Assembly: GCA_905116865.2 (NCBI GenBank)
Contig: CAJHNH020006668.1
Location: 1,176,412 to 1,240,411, forward strand
Direction of reading: 5' to 3'
Length of the DNA stretch: 64,000 nucleotides
DNA from: Candidula unifasciata
Lineage: Eukaryota; Mollusca; Gastropoda; Stylommatophora; Geomitridae
Shown here: in pieces, positions 35,935 to 47,230 of the stretch
Numbering within the stretch: the first letter of the stretch is position 1
Layout: each line of letters begins with the position of its first letter
Position numbers and translations under genes: made by a program
Notes under the pieces: generated by a model
Database searches by the model: none
The model's input: only the letters and a program-made list of their open reading frames with translations
Told to the model about the DNA's origin: nothing

Positions 35935-36215
35935 AGGACCCTTTTCATGTCTTTGGCACATCTGGTATATAGTGAAAGCACCCTTTTCCATGCCTTCAAG
36001 TGTATTGTGTATATAGTGCTAGACCTCTATTTTCAAACCAATTGGTGCTTGGTGGGTGTTGTGGCCAACATCATGCTGGCCACTTTTACCTCCCTGGTAC
36101 CCATTTCAGGCTGGGTCGACCTGGCAGCCAAGCTCATTTTTGAAAGGGAAAAAGCTTGTTCAATTTGGAGTTGAACATACAACCCTCAGATTCGCAGCTG
36201 AATGTTTAGCCACCA
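35935..36215 (-). repeat. SINE family B copy with tRNA-like head
   Basis: Begins AGGACCCTTTTCATGTC and passes GTACCCATTTCAGGCTGGGT. The right end (ACAACCCTCAGATTCGCAGC and GAATGTTTAGCCACCATAC) is the worn tRNA-like head on the minus strand. Confidence 0.7.
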
Positions 36216-36449
36216 TACCACAGCGGCTCCATAATATAATCATCATTGTGCTGTTGTGCCATTGCCTATTACACAGGGCTCACAGTCTAATTCTTCTTTC
36301 TATCCTGTGTGACCAATTCAACATCATGGATGGAATCCAGTCAAGCAGCTTTGGCCTCCCTCATCAACATCGTTAGTACCAGAATTTTACTAGAACTATA
36401 TTTTTATAGACCTAGTGGCATTCAATCTGTGAGCAGGGTTGAGTCAAAA

Positions 36450-36990
36450 ATTGACATCACAGCACCCAATGCATTCCCATTTGTGCTCCGTCTACATCTT
36501 CAACAGCCAGCACAGTTCCAATACTGATGGTACTGATCACAATCTGGTTATATTATCCACCTTGCCTTTCCTCTGAGTGTAGTGAGCCAGCCAGAGCCTC
36601 TGGTGACACCCAAGTGTCTCATTCTCTCCAGGCCATCTTGTTTCTCTTCTAATTCTGTTACTTGTTCCCAAAGGGCCCTGACCCCATCTGCCTTGTCATG
36701 TATCATTTCACCGCTCAGTGGTGCAGCTTCAGCTAATCTATCTGCCTGTTCATTACCCACTATGCCGTCATGGCCTGGAGAAAAGATCCAAAGTATGCTC
36801 ACTATCCATGACCTTTTCAGTAAAGCTTGCCACTCTGCTCGAAGCATCCCTGTCTTTACCATTCTCAGCATGCCTTCAGAGTCAGTTACAATTATGACAT
36901 GTGTGCATCTTATTCTCTAGCCTCCGGAGAGCTGCAGTTCCCGTATTCATTTCATTTCTCTGAGCTGGTTGAGGACCCAGGCTCCACTGG
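36450..36990 (-). pseudogene. Decayed RNase H-bearing non-LTR fragment
   Basis: The minus strand reads LWIFSPGHDGIVGNEQADRL, then LERMRHLGVTRGSGWLTTLR. RNase H motif with ADRLA intact but no RT. Homologous over more than 400 bp to 46750-47230. Confidence 0.7.
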
Positions 36991-37049
36991 GGGTACAGGG
37001 CAGAAGAAGAAGAATATTTCTTTTACCATGTGTGTCCTAGCTCACTTAC

Positions 37050-37146
37050 CCTTGGTTTATGATAACTCTGACCTCTGCACTCTGATCCTCTGGGACACGA
37101 GACGAGGAGAACCAGCAGGAGTTGACAAGTACAGTCCTTTCTTGAT
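37050..37146 (-). CDS. TGFBR3: Betaglycan-like exon: ZP-C cysteine strand
   Basis: 97 nt, phase 1 to 2. The acceptor is GTTTCTGGCAG; the donor is GG|GTAAGT. Of the three frames only this one is open, in phase and ZP-like: TVLVNSCWFSSS followed by EVRVIINQG. It matches the ZP-C 'nsCwa' strand and the 'LI.dGC' turn, whose cysteine is supplied by the next exon. Confidence 0.87.
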
Positions 37147-37579
37147 CTGCCAGAAACACAGAATATGACGGTAATGAACAGCAATGGTAACTTCTCATAA
37201 CAAATGTTTAAAGTTGAGAGGATTAACTTAATAGCACCAGTCTTTATCCCAAAAGACTTAGCCTTTCACTGCAGAACAGCTGGTCACCTGCCACGGGCAC
37301 TGCACAAAGAACAAATGCCGCAGCTCCACTGATGATCTGTATCTGTGAACTTAATCAGGCAGTCAGTGAAATGAACCCACAACTTAAGAGTTCAAGGCAA
37401 CTGGTATTTTTTAATTATTATTTTTAAACTGTGCGTGATCTGTTGTTTTCTGACACAGCTTTTTAGCTTCAAACCACAAAACAATAGTCATTTAATAGGT
37501 ATAAAAAGAAAAGCCAAAAAAAAAAAAAAAAAAGAATAAATTTATTTTTTCTTTAAGTTTATGTTGCCATATTCTTCTC

Positions 37580-37900
37580 CTTCTTAGCAGCATTCACCAG
37601 TTCTAGTGGAAAGTTCTGGTTATTTGACCACTCCTGGACTTTGGCCATGTTCCAGAACTTGAGTTTTCCATGCACATCCATGCTTCTAAACACTTGCTAT
37701 ATACTTCCGCAGAAAGTTCTGGTTCCTTCACTTCTGGGCTTTAGTTTTGCATTCAAATCCATTTTACAGATCTGGCTTAATTGACTGCAGACTGTTGGTT
37801 CCTTGTCTCTCAAACAGAGGCACTCAGACTTAGATGCAAACATCTCTAATTAGTCAACTCATGACATGCTTGTTGGGGGGGGGGGGGGGGGGGGTGTCTT
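37580..37900 (-). repeat. GAA-tailed retroelement 3' end, copy 5, with G20 run
   Basis: Reverse-orientation copy (TTTGGCCATGTTCCAGAACT, CAGACTGTTGGTTCCTTG). G20 at 37875-37894 sits at the family's homopolymer position. Poly-A at 37520-37535. Confidence 0.65.
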
Positions 37901-38074
37901 TTCTAACAATGGGGCCCCCAAATTTCCAAGGGAAACAGTGGTACGATAGTCACACTGTGGATAAAATTGGGGCCTAACCACGCAATATTTCATTGTTCAG
38001 CGGTTGAGACAATGGCCAGCCAACCGCTGTGGAGACGACACAGTTATTTAAATTTTTTTTAAATCCAGACTTAC

Positions 38075-38255
38075 CAACTTCAGCCTTCAAGAAAACAGTG
38101 CTGTTTTTGCTGATAGAGACTGGGAACTCTTGCTTTGGCAGCAGGAAAGTGCTACTTGTGTAGAGGTTGAGACTGCAACGAGCTGGTGCCTGTGGCTGCT
38201 TTCCTCTGCAGTACTGGCCGATAGGGACACTATTGCTATTCAAGGCATCTGATGA
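38075..38255 (-). CDS. TGFBR3: Betaglycan-like exon: start of ZP-C
   Basis: 181 nt, phase 0 to 1. The acceptor is CCCTCTCAG; the donor is G|GTAAGT. It encodes two cysteines (GQYC, ARCSLNLY), a sequon (KNST) and STVFLKAEVG, the ZP-C strand that usually reads 'vyvevsv'. The exit G joins AT of the next exon as Asp. Confidence 0.88.
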
Positions 38256-38369
38256 CTGAGAGGGAAAATCAAGAATTTACTACATTAGAAAATAACAATC
38301 CAAACAAGAAGTAGGATAAGTCAGCTTCACATAATCATGATTGACAAATAATTCGTCCTTTTCTTTTCA

Positions 38370-38520
38370 ATTGGTGATTCCAAGTGTTTGAAATTATGCT
38401 TGTATATTACCTTTCCACCCCCACTTGGTCTACTCCTATTCAACTGTTGTGTACGCAATTTTTGTCTTTCCTCTCTGTCATTTTCTCTTTGTCCATTACC
38501 CATTGCAATTTATTAGCCCT
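38370..38520. mobile_element. Retroelement fragment holding a single copy of the 41-bp unit
   Basis: GTGATTCCAAGTGTTTGAAA and TTATGCTTGTATATTACC align to one unit of the 27390-30765 array; the sequence beyond parallels 45790-45960. Confidence 0.5.
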
Positions 38521-38944
38521 AATGATGCCTCTCAACTAACTTAAGCTAAGCTGTCTTGTTGTCTCTTCTGTTGTCTCTAATGATTTTTTTTATAAAGACA
38601 AACTTTATAGGACTACACAGACAAGTCCACATCATCGTATTCTCTGTAGATACGTGTAGGTGGTCATGTTTCACATAATCACCAGAATCCCAATCAGGTC
38701 AGAACTCTTGCTTTACCCTATTCGTATAACAAAGTAATCTATCTTTTTGCATTCTCCTGGCTCTTTTTCCAGCAATCTAGCCAGCTGTAACTAAGTTCTC
38801 GAGCATATAAAACACACATGAACTGCCTAGGTCTTATTTCTCTAGTCACTTTACAGTTTTCTTCTGCCCTGAGAAGTACTGACTCATTTGTTTTTTCTAT
38901 CATGATATTCTTTCCAGATAAATCAGGGCATGATAGTGGCTTCT

Positions 38945-39650
38945 TCATGATAAAGCTGTGTTTTGTCACATCACCTTTATTTTTGTACCAGGCTATGCTG
39001 GTGTGAAAGGCAATGAGAGAGCAGATGCTCTGGCTGGCAGTGGGATGATCAGAAATGGGCCCTCTATGGAAAGGAGAGACATCATCACGCCATATGAGAG
39101 ACTAATCGCTGTTAGGCTTTCAGTTTCGTGGAAATATTTTCACAGAATAAACTGCATACCCTGAGTGTACCAACTGGAGCTGCGAGACAGAAAAACCATG
39201 CGGGAGCCACTCGTCATTACATCAACCAGAATAGAATAGGAGTTGACAGCCTTAACACTCGAAGACATACTCAGGAAAAGATCAGAGCACTTATGGTCAT
39301 GTCTGATGTGCGATGAAGATGATCTCTAAAACAAACAATGAACAAAAGGCTTTGCAGTGTTAGTAGTGATGTCTATAACCTTCTGTCTTGTGTACTTTCA
39401 ATCAACTCTGACATACTGATCTTCCCTAGTCCATGCCATGTGGTGTTTGTAGTCACGTGTGTCCACAACTTTATGTCATGTATACTTTCAGTCAATTATT
39501 TCACAAATGATCATCTATGCCATGTCAAACTTTCTAATATCTTCTCTTATGGTCTCTTGTCATCCCCTTGTGGGATGCAATTTTTAAGTTATTTTGAAGC
39601 CACACCATGGCTTATGCCAGGGTTTCTGGGATTTGTGCCCAGATGATCCT
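38945..39650 (+). pseudogene. Decayed RNase H-bearing non-LTR fragment, plus strand
   Basis: FIFVPGYAGVKGNERADALA, then after a frameshift HYINQNRIGVDSLNTRR. Same family as 2095-3165 and 44225-44520. 39330-39650 looks like its worn 3' end. Confidence 0.7.
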
Positions 39651-39815
39651 TATCCATAGGGTGGCACTTTGTGTCACTGGGTGTTGGTGTCGCATGACAG
39701 AATCCACACATCTACCGCAGTAGGCAGGTCCACAGTCTGAACACCCCCAAAATCGTCATTGTAACTATGAATTAGGATAGGCCGAGCATAGTTGTATAGT
39801 TCGTTTGTTGTGGAA

Positions 39816-39837
39816 GGGGGGGGGGGGGGGGGGGGGG
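39816..39837. repeat. G22 run
   Basis: Pure G run, read directly. Confidence 0.9.
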
Positions 39838-40446
39838 TCTAAATAGGAAAAATCCCTATAAATCACTATGATATTGACTCTTTTAGGCTTTTAGTGTCGA
39901 ATTACACGTTAGGACACATTTTCTACGCCTATTCTAAATAAATTGTCTGACCACTGCACTGCATTCGTGAGCGGGATTCGTACGCTAACTGCTGTAGTTG
40001 GGGAACGTATTTTTATGCGTCACTTCTCTATGGTCCGGTCTTCGAGGCAGTCGCTTTCCTTTGGTGTTGCCAATTGACCGTTAAAAAGACAAGATTCTTT
40101 ATTCTCTTTTCATTTATCATGGGTGAGTTTTCATAGGGGCTTTTAATTGAATATTTGTGTTCAAAGTGTCTGTGGTGTGGGTAAGTAAGGTCAGCAGATT
40201 GATAATGCGAATCTGTTTGTCCACGATTCTTGCGATGGAAGACGGCGCTCTGGATTGGAATGCACTTTTGGCTGACATTTCTCGGAGAATTCTTCGAAAT
40301 GGCCTTCTAAACCTCTTCGGATCAATCAATCCACCTATCTGGAGTGGGTTTGGGGTATTGTTAACTTTGTATGATTAGTTATTTGCTGTTATTCGGTATC
40401 AGAACTTGGTGAGTCGCTGAACCGTTGTGAATGACAAGGAGCTTCT

Positions 40447-40483
40447 GGGCGGGCATGACGTCATATCCGCTGTTGCTAGGAGA
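40447..40483. promoter_or_regulatory. GC-box / CRE / X-box-like cluster in an intron
   Basis: Within 37 bp: GGGCGGGC (40447-40454), the perfect CRE palindrome TGACGTCA (40456-40463) and TGTTGCTAGGAGA (40471-40483), an RFX X-box-like element. The surrounding 39.9-41.3 kb is richer in CpG than the flanks. Promoter function is inferred. Confidence 0.35.
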
Positions 40484-41000
40484 CTTCGTAACCACAACAA
40501 GCTTAGACTGTCGTACAATTTTCGGAGAATATTTCAGTCGATCTTAGTTTGACTTCATCGCCTATCCCTTATTTTCCCTATTAGTGGAAAAGGTATTTTA
40601 GAAGGGAGGGTAAATAATGGAGATCTGTCTAGCCGTTGCTACAGGACTGAATCCAGGAACTATTCGAGTTAATGATCTAGTGCTCTCTCTGGGAAACTAA
40701 ATGGATTCCAAGATAGAGGTAACCAACCTTCATGGTTTGGAATAACCTCAAGTATATCTGAGCATTGGGAGGGGGTAAGGACCTTGATTAACTAGGTACG
40801 TTGGGTACGGTTCGCTCATGGGTGTTGCTTTGCGTTTTTCAGGATTTCTGAAGATCCAACAAACGTCTGTGTCTGACTGAGTGGTTCCACCTGTCACCAC
40901 CCAATAAGCAATTGACGTGTGGTGAATTGCTGTGTTGAATGTGTGGACGATGCTTGAGTCGACATATTCCGCTCTCGAGTGATTGTCCTTGATCTATGCT

Positions 41001-41140
41001 AGAAGCTGCTTCGTTCCTGTGAAGTCGTGTTGTGAAGCACGGCAGTGTGAAACTCCATTCCGGCATCCTGAGAAGCTGCTTCGTTCCTGTGAAGTCGTGC
41101 TGTAAAGTACGGCAGTGTGAAACTCCATTCCGGCATCCTG
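41001..41140. repeat. 70-bp tandem duplication
   Basis: Two copies of AGAAGCTGCTTCGTTCCTGT...CATTCCGGCATCCTG differing at a few positions. 40500-41810 otherwise has no recognised gene; a 26-codon ATG frame at 41187-41267 is the only tidy short frame. Confidence 0.9.
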
Positions 41141-41814
41141 GGGAGCTGCGAGATCTAATCAGATAAGTCAAAGTGACACTTCTAACATGGCTCGATTCCA
41201 AATGGGCCTTTGTAATCAGTTCTCCGCCTCCGCCATGATGATCCAGGAAGTTGAAGTGTCTATGTAGAAGGACTCTTTCTATAGTGTTAGATTTTCAATG
41301 ATTTGAACCTTCCTTTTGAATTCTTCACGCTACTTTTCGTCAACCTTGTTATGGTGAATTCATTACAATAATGTGTTAGTTCATCAGTCTTCTGGTTATT
41401 AGAAAAGTTTCGTTTTATTGGAATTCATTGTCTTATTCAGAAAGGTAGTCCTAACTTGTCAAATTCACTGTTGATTACTTGTTCGACTGGGTTTACATTG
41501 ATACCAGTCTGGGGGCAAAGTGGTGAGGACGTCTGGCCGAGAGGTACCCAAGTGTTCATAATAACCCTGTGGAGTCAGAGCTCGTGTCACCTCATCCCTG
41601 AGACAGGTTGAATGGAAAGTTTGAACAGAGGGTTAGGCCTCTAGACGAACGAGAGCCACCATTCAAAACACTCCTGTCTCAGAGCACCTGAGGGATTTGT
41701 GAAAATATTCCGTTAGTGAAGGTGCGCGACAAAACTGCCATACGACAGTTGGTCATTTGTGTGGTCCTGGTAGGGTTAAATCACATACATACATGCTCGA
41801 TAGTTCAAACCTCT

Positions 41815-42130
41815 TATGGCCTCCCTCTACATTTTTTCCCCTTCATCTTTCCCACCACCATGATGTACTCCTGTTTTCTTCTTCTCATAACAAGAACAAA
41901 GAATGTAGAATGTCTCCTTCTGATGCAGCAAATCAGTTCTCTTCACGGGTCAGTTTTTGTCAAGATCTTCACTACTCTATTATTTATCTAATGTGTTCTT
42001 TTAATTCATCTATAAAACTACATCTTCCCCACTTCCATATAATTTTTCATTAATTGTCCATGATTCACTTCCATATATCAGGATACAATTTATACAGCTC
42101 TTGACAATTCTCATTCTTGCCTCTAGTGAC
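41815..42130 (-). mobile_element. RTE-like retroelement 3' fragment
   Basis: Parallels 61840-62160 in order (TCTTCTCATAACA, GTCTCCTTCTGATG, ATTGTCCATGATTCACTTCC), heavily worn. Ends about 45 bp before the 42175 exon. Confidence 0.55.
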
Positions 42131-42174
42131 AAAGCAACACCACAGATGTCAATAAACACTCAGATGTGACCAAC

Positions 42175-42363
42175 CTGGTTTGTGACCGTTGCTGACATCT
42201 TGCACTCCACAGGGATGCTAACTGGATTTGACCTGTAATCTTCATCATCCATCACCAGACTGAGATCACGAGAACCAGAACTGGTATCCTCATCCAGAAA
42301 CCCACTGCCGAGTTCATCTTGTAAGATGGTGCTAACCATGCTAGCCGGAGTCTGAACCATCAC
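42175..42363 (-). CDS. TGFBR3: Betaglycan-like exon: acidic Ser-Gly linker and last ZP-N cysteine
   Basis: 189 nt, phase 0 to 0. The acceptor is GTTGCTGACAG; the donor is CAG|GTTGGT, weak at +3 but the only in-phase choice that meets the strong acceptor at 38.26 kb. The peptide holds DELGSGFLDEDTSSGSRD, two Ser-Gly sites in an acidic setting, then MDDEDY and VSIPVECKM with the fourth ZP-N cysteine. In vertebrate betaglycan the same position carries the glycosaminoglycan-attachment serines. That this protein is a proteoglycan is inference from these motifs. Confidence 0.87.
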
Positions 42364-42519
42364 CTGTCAGCAACAGAGAACAGAACTGTTACACTCTGCT
42401 TTACAGACACTACAGGGAATCACAATGCACTCAATTGGTTTCTTTCTTAACTTCTCCGTGGAGATTGGGTTATTACTGATCCGTGCACTGGCTTATCAAA
42501 GCAGTAGAATCTGGGCCTT

Positions 42520-43240
42520 GGCCTACCAAAGTAACAGTTAACGCACTAACATAGCAACATAATGGTTAATGCAGTGGATTACTAACATTCTGGTGAGTGC
42601 ACTTTTTAAACTAATTAATACATTTGTTTGCTAGCATAATGGTTAGCCACCTGGGTTATTACCAGAGTGGTGGATGTATTGGCTTTTGGCTTGCCAACTG
42701 GCCTTCTAACAGTGTGGTTAGTGCACTGGCTTAATAATCAGTGGTTAGTGCACTGGCTTACTAACACACTGGTTAGTGCACTGACTTACTAGAACAATGT
42801 TTAGTGCACTTGACAAACAATGTAATGGATAGTGCACTGGCTTACTGATACAATGGTTAGTGCATTGGTTTACTATCATAATGTTTAGTACACTGGCTTA
42901 TTTGCACAACCGTTAGTGTATTGGCTGTCTAAAATAATGTTTAGTATATTGGCTTACTAACAAAATACTGCACTAGCATACTAAAACAATGTTTAGCATC
43001 CTGGCTTACTAACAGTGGTTAGTGCACTTGCTTACTAACACAAATGTTGGTGCACTTAAGTACTAATGTGATGGATAGTGCACTGGCTTACTAACACAAT
43101 GTTGAGTGCACTTGATAAGTAATGTAACGAGTAATGCACTGGCTTACTAACACAACAGTTAGCGCCCTGGCTTACTTACACAAGGTTTAGCGTATTCACT
43201 TACTAATCAAATGTTAGTGCACTGGCTTATCACCACAGTG
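42520..43240. repeat. Diverged tandem repeat, about 28-30 bp
   Basis: Some 24 worn units on GTTAGTGCACTGGCTTACTA, ACACAATG, in the intron between the 44.1-kb and 42.3-kb exons. Confidence 0.85.
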
Positions 43241-43479
43241 GTGAAAATATGTTCAATCCCAAGATGCAGTTGTTGGGTTCTATTTCTTCAGGTAGCCCTG
43301 TCTCAAAAAATGGGTACTGGTGATTTACATCTATCTTAGGTTGTTCTTGATGCCAATACTTCCACTTTTATGTGCTCTTCCATTTGTCTGTGTTCATTAG
43401 ATTTCTTCATTATGGTTTTCTGCGGTAGTTAGTAGCAGGCAAAACTGCCTGATGGCCAAACCAATAAAAAAAAAAAAAG

Positions 43480-43690
43480 TAAAGGACCCTTATCCATGCC
43501 TTTAGGCGCATAGGGCATATAGGGTTAGACCTTTATTTGTATAGACCAATCGGCACAAGATGGGTGATGTGGTCAGCATCACGCCGGCCGCCTCTACTTC
43601 CCGGGACTACAACCGGTACCCACTCAAGGCTGGGTCGACCTTGGAGCCAAGGTCATTTTTGAAAATAGTCCGGCTCCGCCAGGGAGCGAC
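43480..43690 (-). repeat. SINE family B copy
   Basis: TAAAGGACCCTTATCCATGC, CACGCCGGCCGCCTCTACTT, AGGCTGGGTCGACCTTGGAG, ending GGCTCCGCCAGGGAGCG, where the head begins on the minus strand. Confidence 0.8.
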
Positions 43691-43794
43691 CAAACCAATT
43701 TAGTCATTATAAATATATGTCATTTCAGTACCATTGTTCTAATCTATTTCTTTTTAAAATAAATTTTACACCTCCTTGCTACTACCCACAGACA

Positions 43795-43935
43795 ACGATA
43801 CAAGTGGGAGGAAAACCACAACAGATGGAGAAAAGGCAGTCTGGAAGAGTGTACTACCAAGACAAGAGAGAGTACATAAGCTTCACTGCAGCCAACCTTC
43901 ACTGGGGAGATGGCACCTGAACTGACTGATAGACA
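43795..43935 (+). mobile_element. Retroelement 3' end scrap
   Basis: Frame TIQVGGKPQQMEKRQSGR, then FTAANLHWGDGT stop; the same ending as 31541-32145. Confidence 0.55.
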
Positions 43936-43997
43936 AACACTTTACAATACAAATAAATAGTTAAAATAATCAACAACAACAAAACTTTAGCACTTAC

Positions 43998-44150
43998 AAC
44001 ATTGGTATAGGAGGTGATGTTATCTAAACTGTGAGACTGAGTCCCACAGCGAGTCAGCTCAGTGCAGAGAATTATGTAGTCATCAGTTTCAGCAGTAGGC
44101 CCACAAGATACATCTCTCAAACTCAGTGTGGTCTTGTCAAGCCCCGTGAC
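43998..44150 (-). CDS. TGFBR3: Betaglycan-like exon: ZP-N subdomain
   Basis: 153 nt, phase 0 to 0. The acceptor is TCTTCAATAG; the donor is GTT|GTAAGT. The peptide contains TTLSLRDVSCGPTAE and ELTRCGTQS, the second and third conserved ZP-N cysteines with the hallmark CGT. A sequon (DNIT) follows. An additional cysteine (IILCTEL) lies seven residues before the CGT cysteine; I do not recall it in vertebrate betaglycan. Confidence 0.9.
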
Positions 44151-44224
44151 CTATTGAAGAACACATAAGAAAACACAAAACTGGATAAACATTGCTCAAT
44201 GTTCATTGACAGATCATCTTCATT

Positions 44225-44520
44225 GCCCATCAGACAGGACCTTAAGTGCTCCGATCTCCTCCTGAGTATGTCTCCAAGTGATTTTAGGCTAACAACACCC
44301 ATTCTATTCTGGCTGATGTAATGACGCTAGGCTCCCGCAGGTTTTCCTGTCTCGCTGCTCCAACTGGTACACCCAAGATATGCAGTCTATTCCATGAAAA
44401 ATCATTTTCTATGAAACAGAAAGCCTCTCAGTGTTTGCTCTCTCTTATGGCATTGATGATGTGTCTCCTGTCCACAGATGGCCCATTTCTGATAGTTGAA
44501 TGGCCAGCCAGGATAAATAA
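44225..44520 (-). pseudogene. RNase H-bearing non-LTR 3' scrap
   Basis: The minus strand reads ISQNRMGVVSLKSLGDILRR, parallel to the plus-strand fragment at 39200. Confidence 0.6.
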
Positions 44521-44879
44521 ACAGAGGAGGAACCCTTGAGGCCATAGAAAAATTATTGAAACTAAGAGCACCTAGTTGGTCATGTTCTTAGTAAATTTGC
44601 TTCCATAGCAAGGTGCACACACCTTTTGGAGGTGACAAGTTCGATCCTTGGCTCGGCAACTATAGCTTTAGATTTTTATATTGTTAAGTGTGTCTTATCT
44701 TTCTACATCTTTCTATGAGTGTAGATCAATACATTATCTGTTTGTTTATTACATATATAACAGCCAGGATAAGCAGGTTCAGGTATATCAGCAAGTAATG
44801 AACTGTTTCCACACCTTGAACTGTACTGGACAAAATGGTGCCAAATCCACATTTTTAAAAGCCAGCAGGCAATGATGGG

Positions 44880-45670
44880 CATAACTAACTTAAGGTTTGC
44901 AGATGACATCGATGGGTTGGCCAGAGAAAAACAAGAACTAGTTGAACTTGTAAATCGACTTAATTAAACATCAACCAAGTATGGCATGGAAATAAACACA
45001 GAAAAAACAAAAGTAATGACTAATAATCCAGCTGGCAGAATTTCACCAAACTATGCTAAAGGCCACAAATTAGAACAATTGACTCATTTCAAATACTTCG
45101 GATCCATTTTAAGTGACTTGGGGGGGGTCAAGACCAGAAATCATGTCTAGGACCGACCAGACAACATCAGCAACATTATGAAGATTCTAAAACATTTCAT
45201 GCAAAACTAAGATTCGGTTGCTCAAAGTACTAGCTATTAGTACATATACATTTGGCTGTGAAACTTAACAGCTGAACTTGAAATTAAAGGCACTAGAACT
45301 GCAATGTGTCAGAAAAATTTTTGGCATATCATACAGAGACCAAATTACAAACGAAGAGGTTCTCCATAAAATTATACAGCACATTGGCAACTGTGAACCT
45401 CTTTTAACTACAGTAAAAAGACAAAAAATGCAACGGTATGGACTTGTAATAAAATCTAACGGCCTCTCAAAAACAATACGGCAGGGTTAAGTAGAGGAAG
45501 TGGAGAAGAGGCAAACCAAGAAAGACCTGGTTACAGAACCTGACTGACTGGACAGGCCTCCATATGCAACCATAAGTCCATCGCAACTGACTGCCAAAGG
45601 TGGAGAGAGCTGATCAGACAGTCAACAGAAACTGGTGACCCAACAACACGGGATGACGATAATGAATGAT
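44880..45670 (+). pseudogene. Decayed RTE-like RT C-terminal half
   Basis: LRFADDIDGLAREKQELVEL carries the FADD catalytic box; GMEINTEKTKVM, FKYFGSILSD, then ALELQCVRKIFGISYRDQI follow. Broken by stops and a G-rich insertion near 45120. Confidence 0.75.
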
Positions 45671-45719
45671 GGGTGACATGATAAATGTTGAAGTCACTCA
45701 TCTTCAATTACTAAAACAT

Positions 45720-46030
45720 TCACAGCCCTTGAAGTTCTTTGCTGCAGATATCATCTGTCTCCATTCATCTGTGTGACTGGCCTTCTCTTTCTAGCAGGCA
45801 ACTCCAAGTGTTTGTAGGTCTGTCTGAATATTATCTCCCCACAATCTTCTTGGTCTGCCTCATGGTCGACTCATGTTCAACTCTTCTGTGTACATAGTTT
45901 CTGTTTTTTCTGTTATCTGCTGTTATGCCTGTGTGTCGCAACCTTTGCAGTTTTTATGCCCCATGATACCTGTAATTATTGCTGATTTAGCCAGATTATT
46001 AATTTTGTTATTACTTCTCACTCTCCTCTG
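45720..46030. mobile_element. Retroelement fragment with ancestral 41-bp unit
   Basis: GGCAACTCCAAGTGTTTGTA, GGTCTGTCTGAATATTATCT match a unit of the 27390-30765 minisatellite at about 34 of 40 positions, as single-copy sequence. Confidence 0.55.
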
Positions 46031-46035
46031 TTTAG

Positions 46036-46320
46036 GGGTTTGAGTGGTCTTGGGGGATGGCGTCCGCCTCAAGTGCTGGAGGTCCCGAGTTCAAGCATTT
46101 CTAGTAATTTCCCCTGGTCTCTGGGTGGTAAGATCGGACGCCTGTGTGTACTGTTGCTCACGTAAAAAATCCCTTGCTCGTTGGAAATCGAAAAGAGTAG
46201 CCCAACGGCGCTGCTCGGGCACAATTTGGAGTTACAAATCTACCCAAAGTGTTTCAGGATCCTCACCGGTGCAAGAGAGTTCGTGCACTGCGCTGAGATT
46301 CTTCGGAATCACTTGAGTTA
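46036..46320 (+). repeat. tRNA-derived SINE, family C
   Basis: tRNA-like head with A-box-like GATGGCGTCCGCCTC and B-box-like GGTCCCGAGTTCAAGC, then a body with AGAGTAGCCCAACGGCGCTG. No intact cloverleaf, so not a tRNA gene. 46320-46740 shows nothing. Confidence 0.65.
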
Positions 46321-46744
46321 GAAGGAAAATGGAACAATTATGGGTTGCACTTGTGTGCCATGAAGTTGATCCATTGATTAAACAAAAATACAAAACTTTC
46401 TACTGTTTGCATCGTTGATGGGCCCAAAGATTCATCATAACACTCCATTCTCAAAAGTTTGTAATAAGGCTTTTATTTGTGCTCCAGGTTTCAGAGCAGT
46501 ATAGGACCACAGGTTTGACAGTGTTTTATATGAGTATAAATCAAAACAAAGAGTTTATTTTTTTATATTTTTGCAGAAATAAATGAAGACTAGGTAATGT
46601 CTAATATCACCACATGTATACCTGAAGTGATGTGGAAGTAATAGTATCCATCACCGACTAATTTAGTCAAGTGTCACACACACACAAAAGTCACACGTAT
46701 GGATGCATCATTCCACAAATGCACCAAAAAACTTGAAGCAACTT

Positions 46745-47230
46745 CAGCTGAGTTAGGAACTGACATTACAGCACTCAGGATATTCTCATAAGCGCTCCAT
46801 CCCCATCTTCAGCAATCAGCAAAGAGCTTTAATGCCAATGGTACCAGTAGTGATTTGATTATATGTCCCTCTTACCTGTCCTCTGAATGTTGGCCAGACT
46901 GCCTGGTCACTTCCCACTGCACCAGTCTCTCCAGACCGTAATGATCTATTTGTGGTTCTGCATTGTTCATTTGTTGCTAAAAGGCTTTGACCAGATCTAG
47001 CTTGTCATGAAACAATTGGCCACCCAGTGGTACAAACAGGGCCAATTTGTCTGCCTGTTCATTTCCCCACATACCGTCAATTCCCAGAGACAAGGTTCAA
47101 AGGAATTAAACTATCAGGGACCTCTAAGGCAATGCTCGCCACTTTGCATGGAGCATGCCTTACTCCACCTTTCTCAGCATGCTCTGTGAGTCTTGTTACA
47201 GATATGGTGGCAAGATATGATAAAACAAAT
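46745..47230 (-). pseudogene. Decayed RNase H-bearing non-LTR fragment
   Basis: Homologous to 36450-36990; minus-strand GIDGMWGNEQADKLA keeps the RNase H motif. 47290-47560 may be the worn 3' end. A SINE A scrap lies at 47600-47660. Confidence 0.65.

Noticed and set aside
36548..36871. Host RNase H-like gene
   Set aside because: Motif GNEQADRLA belongs to a repeated, broken non-LTR family with several copies in the window.
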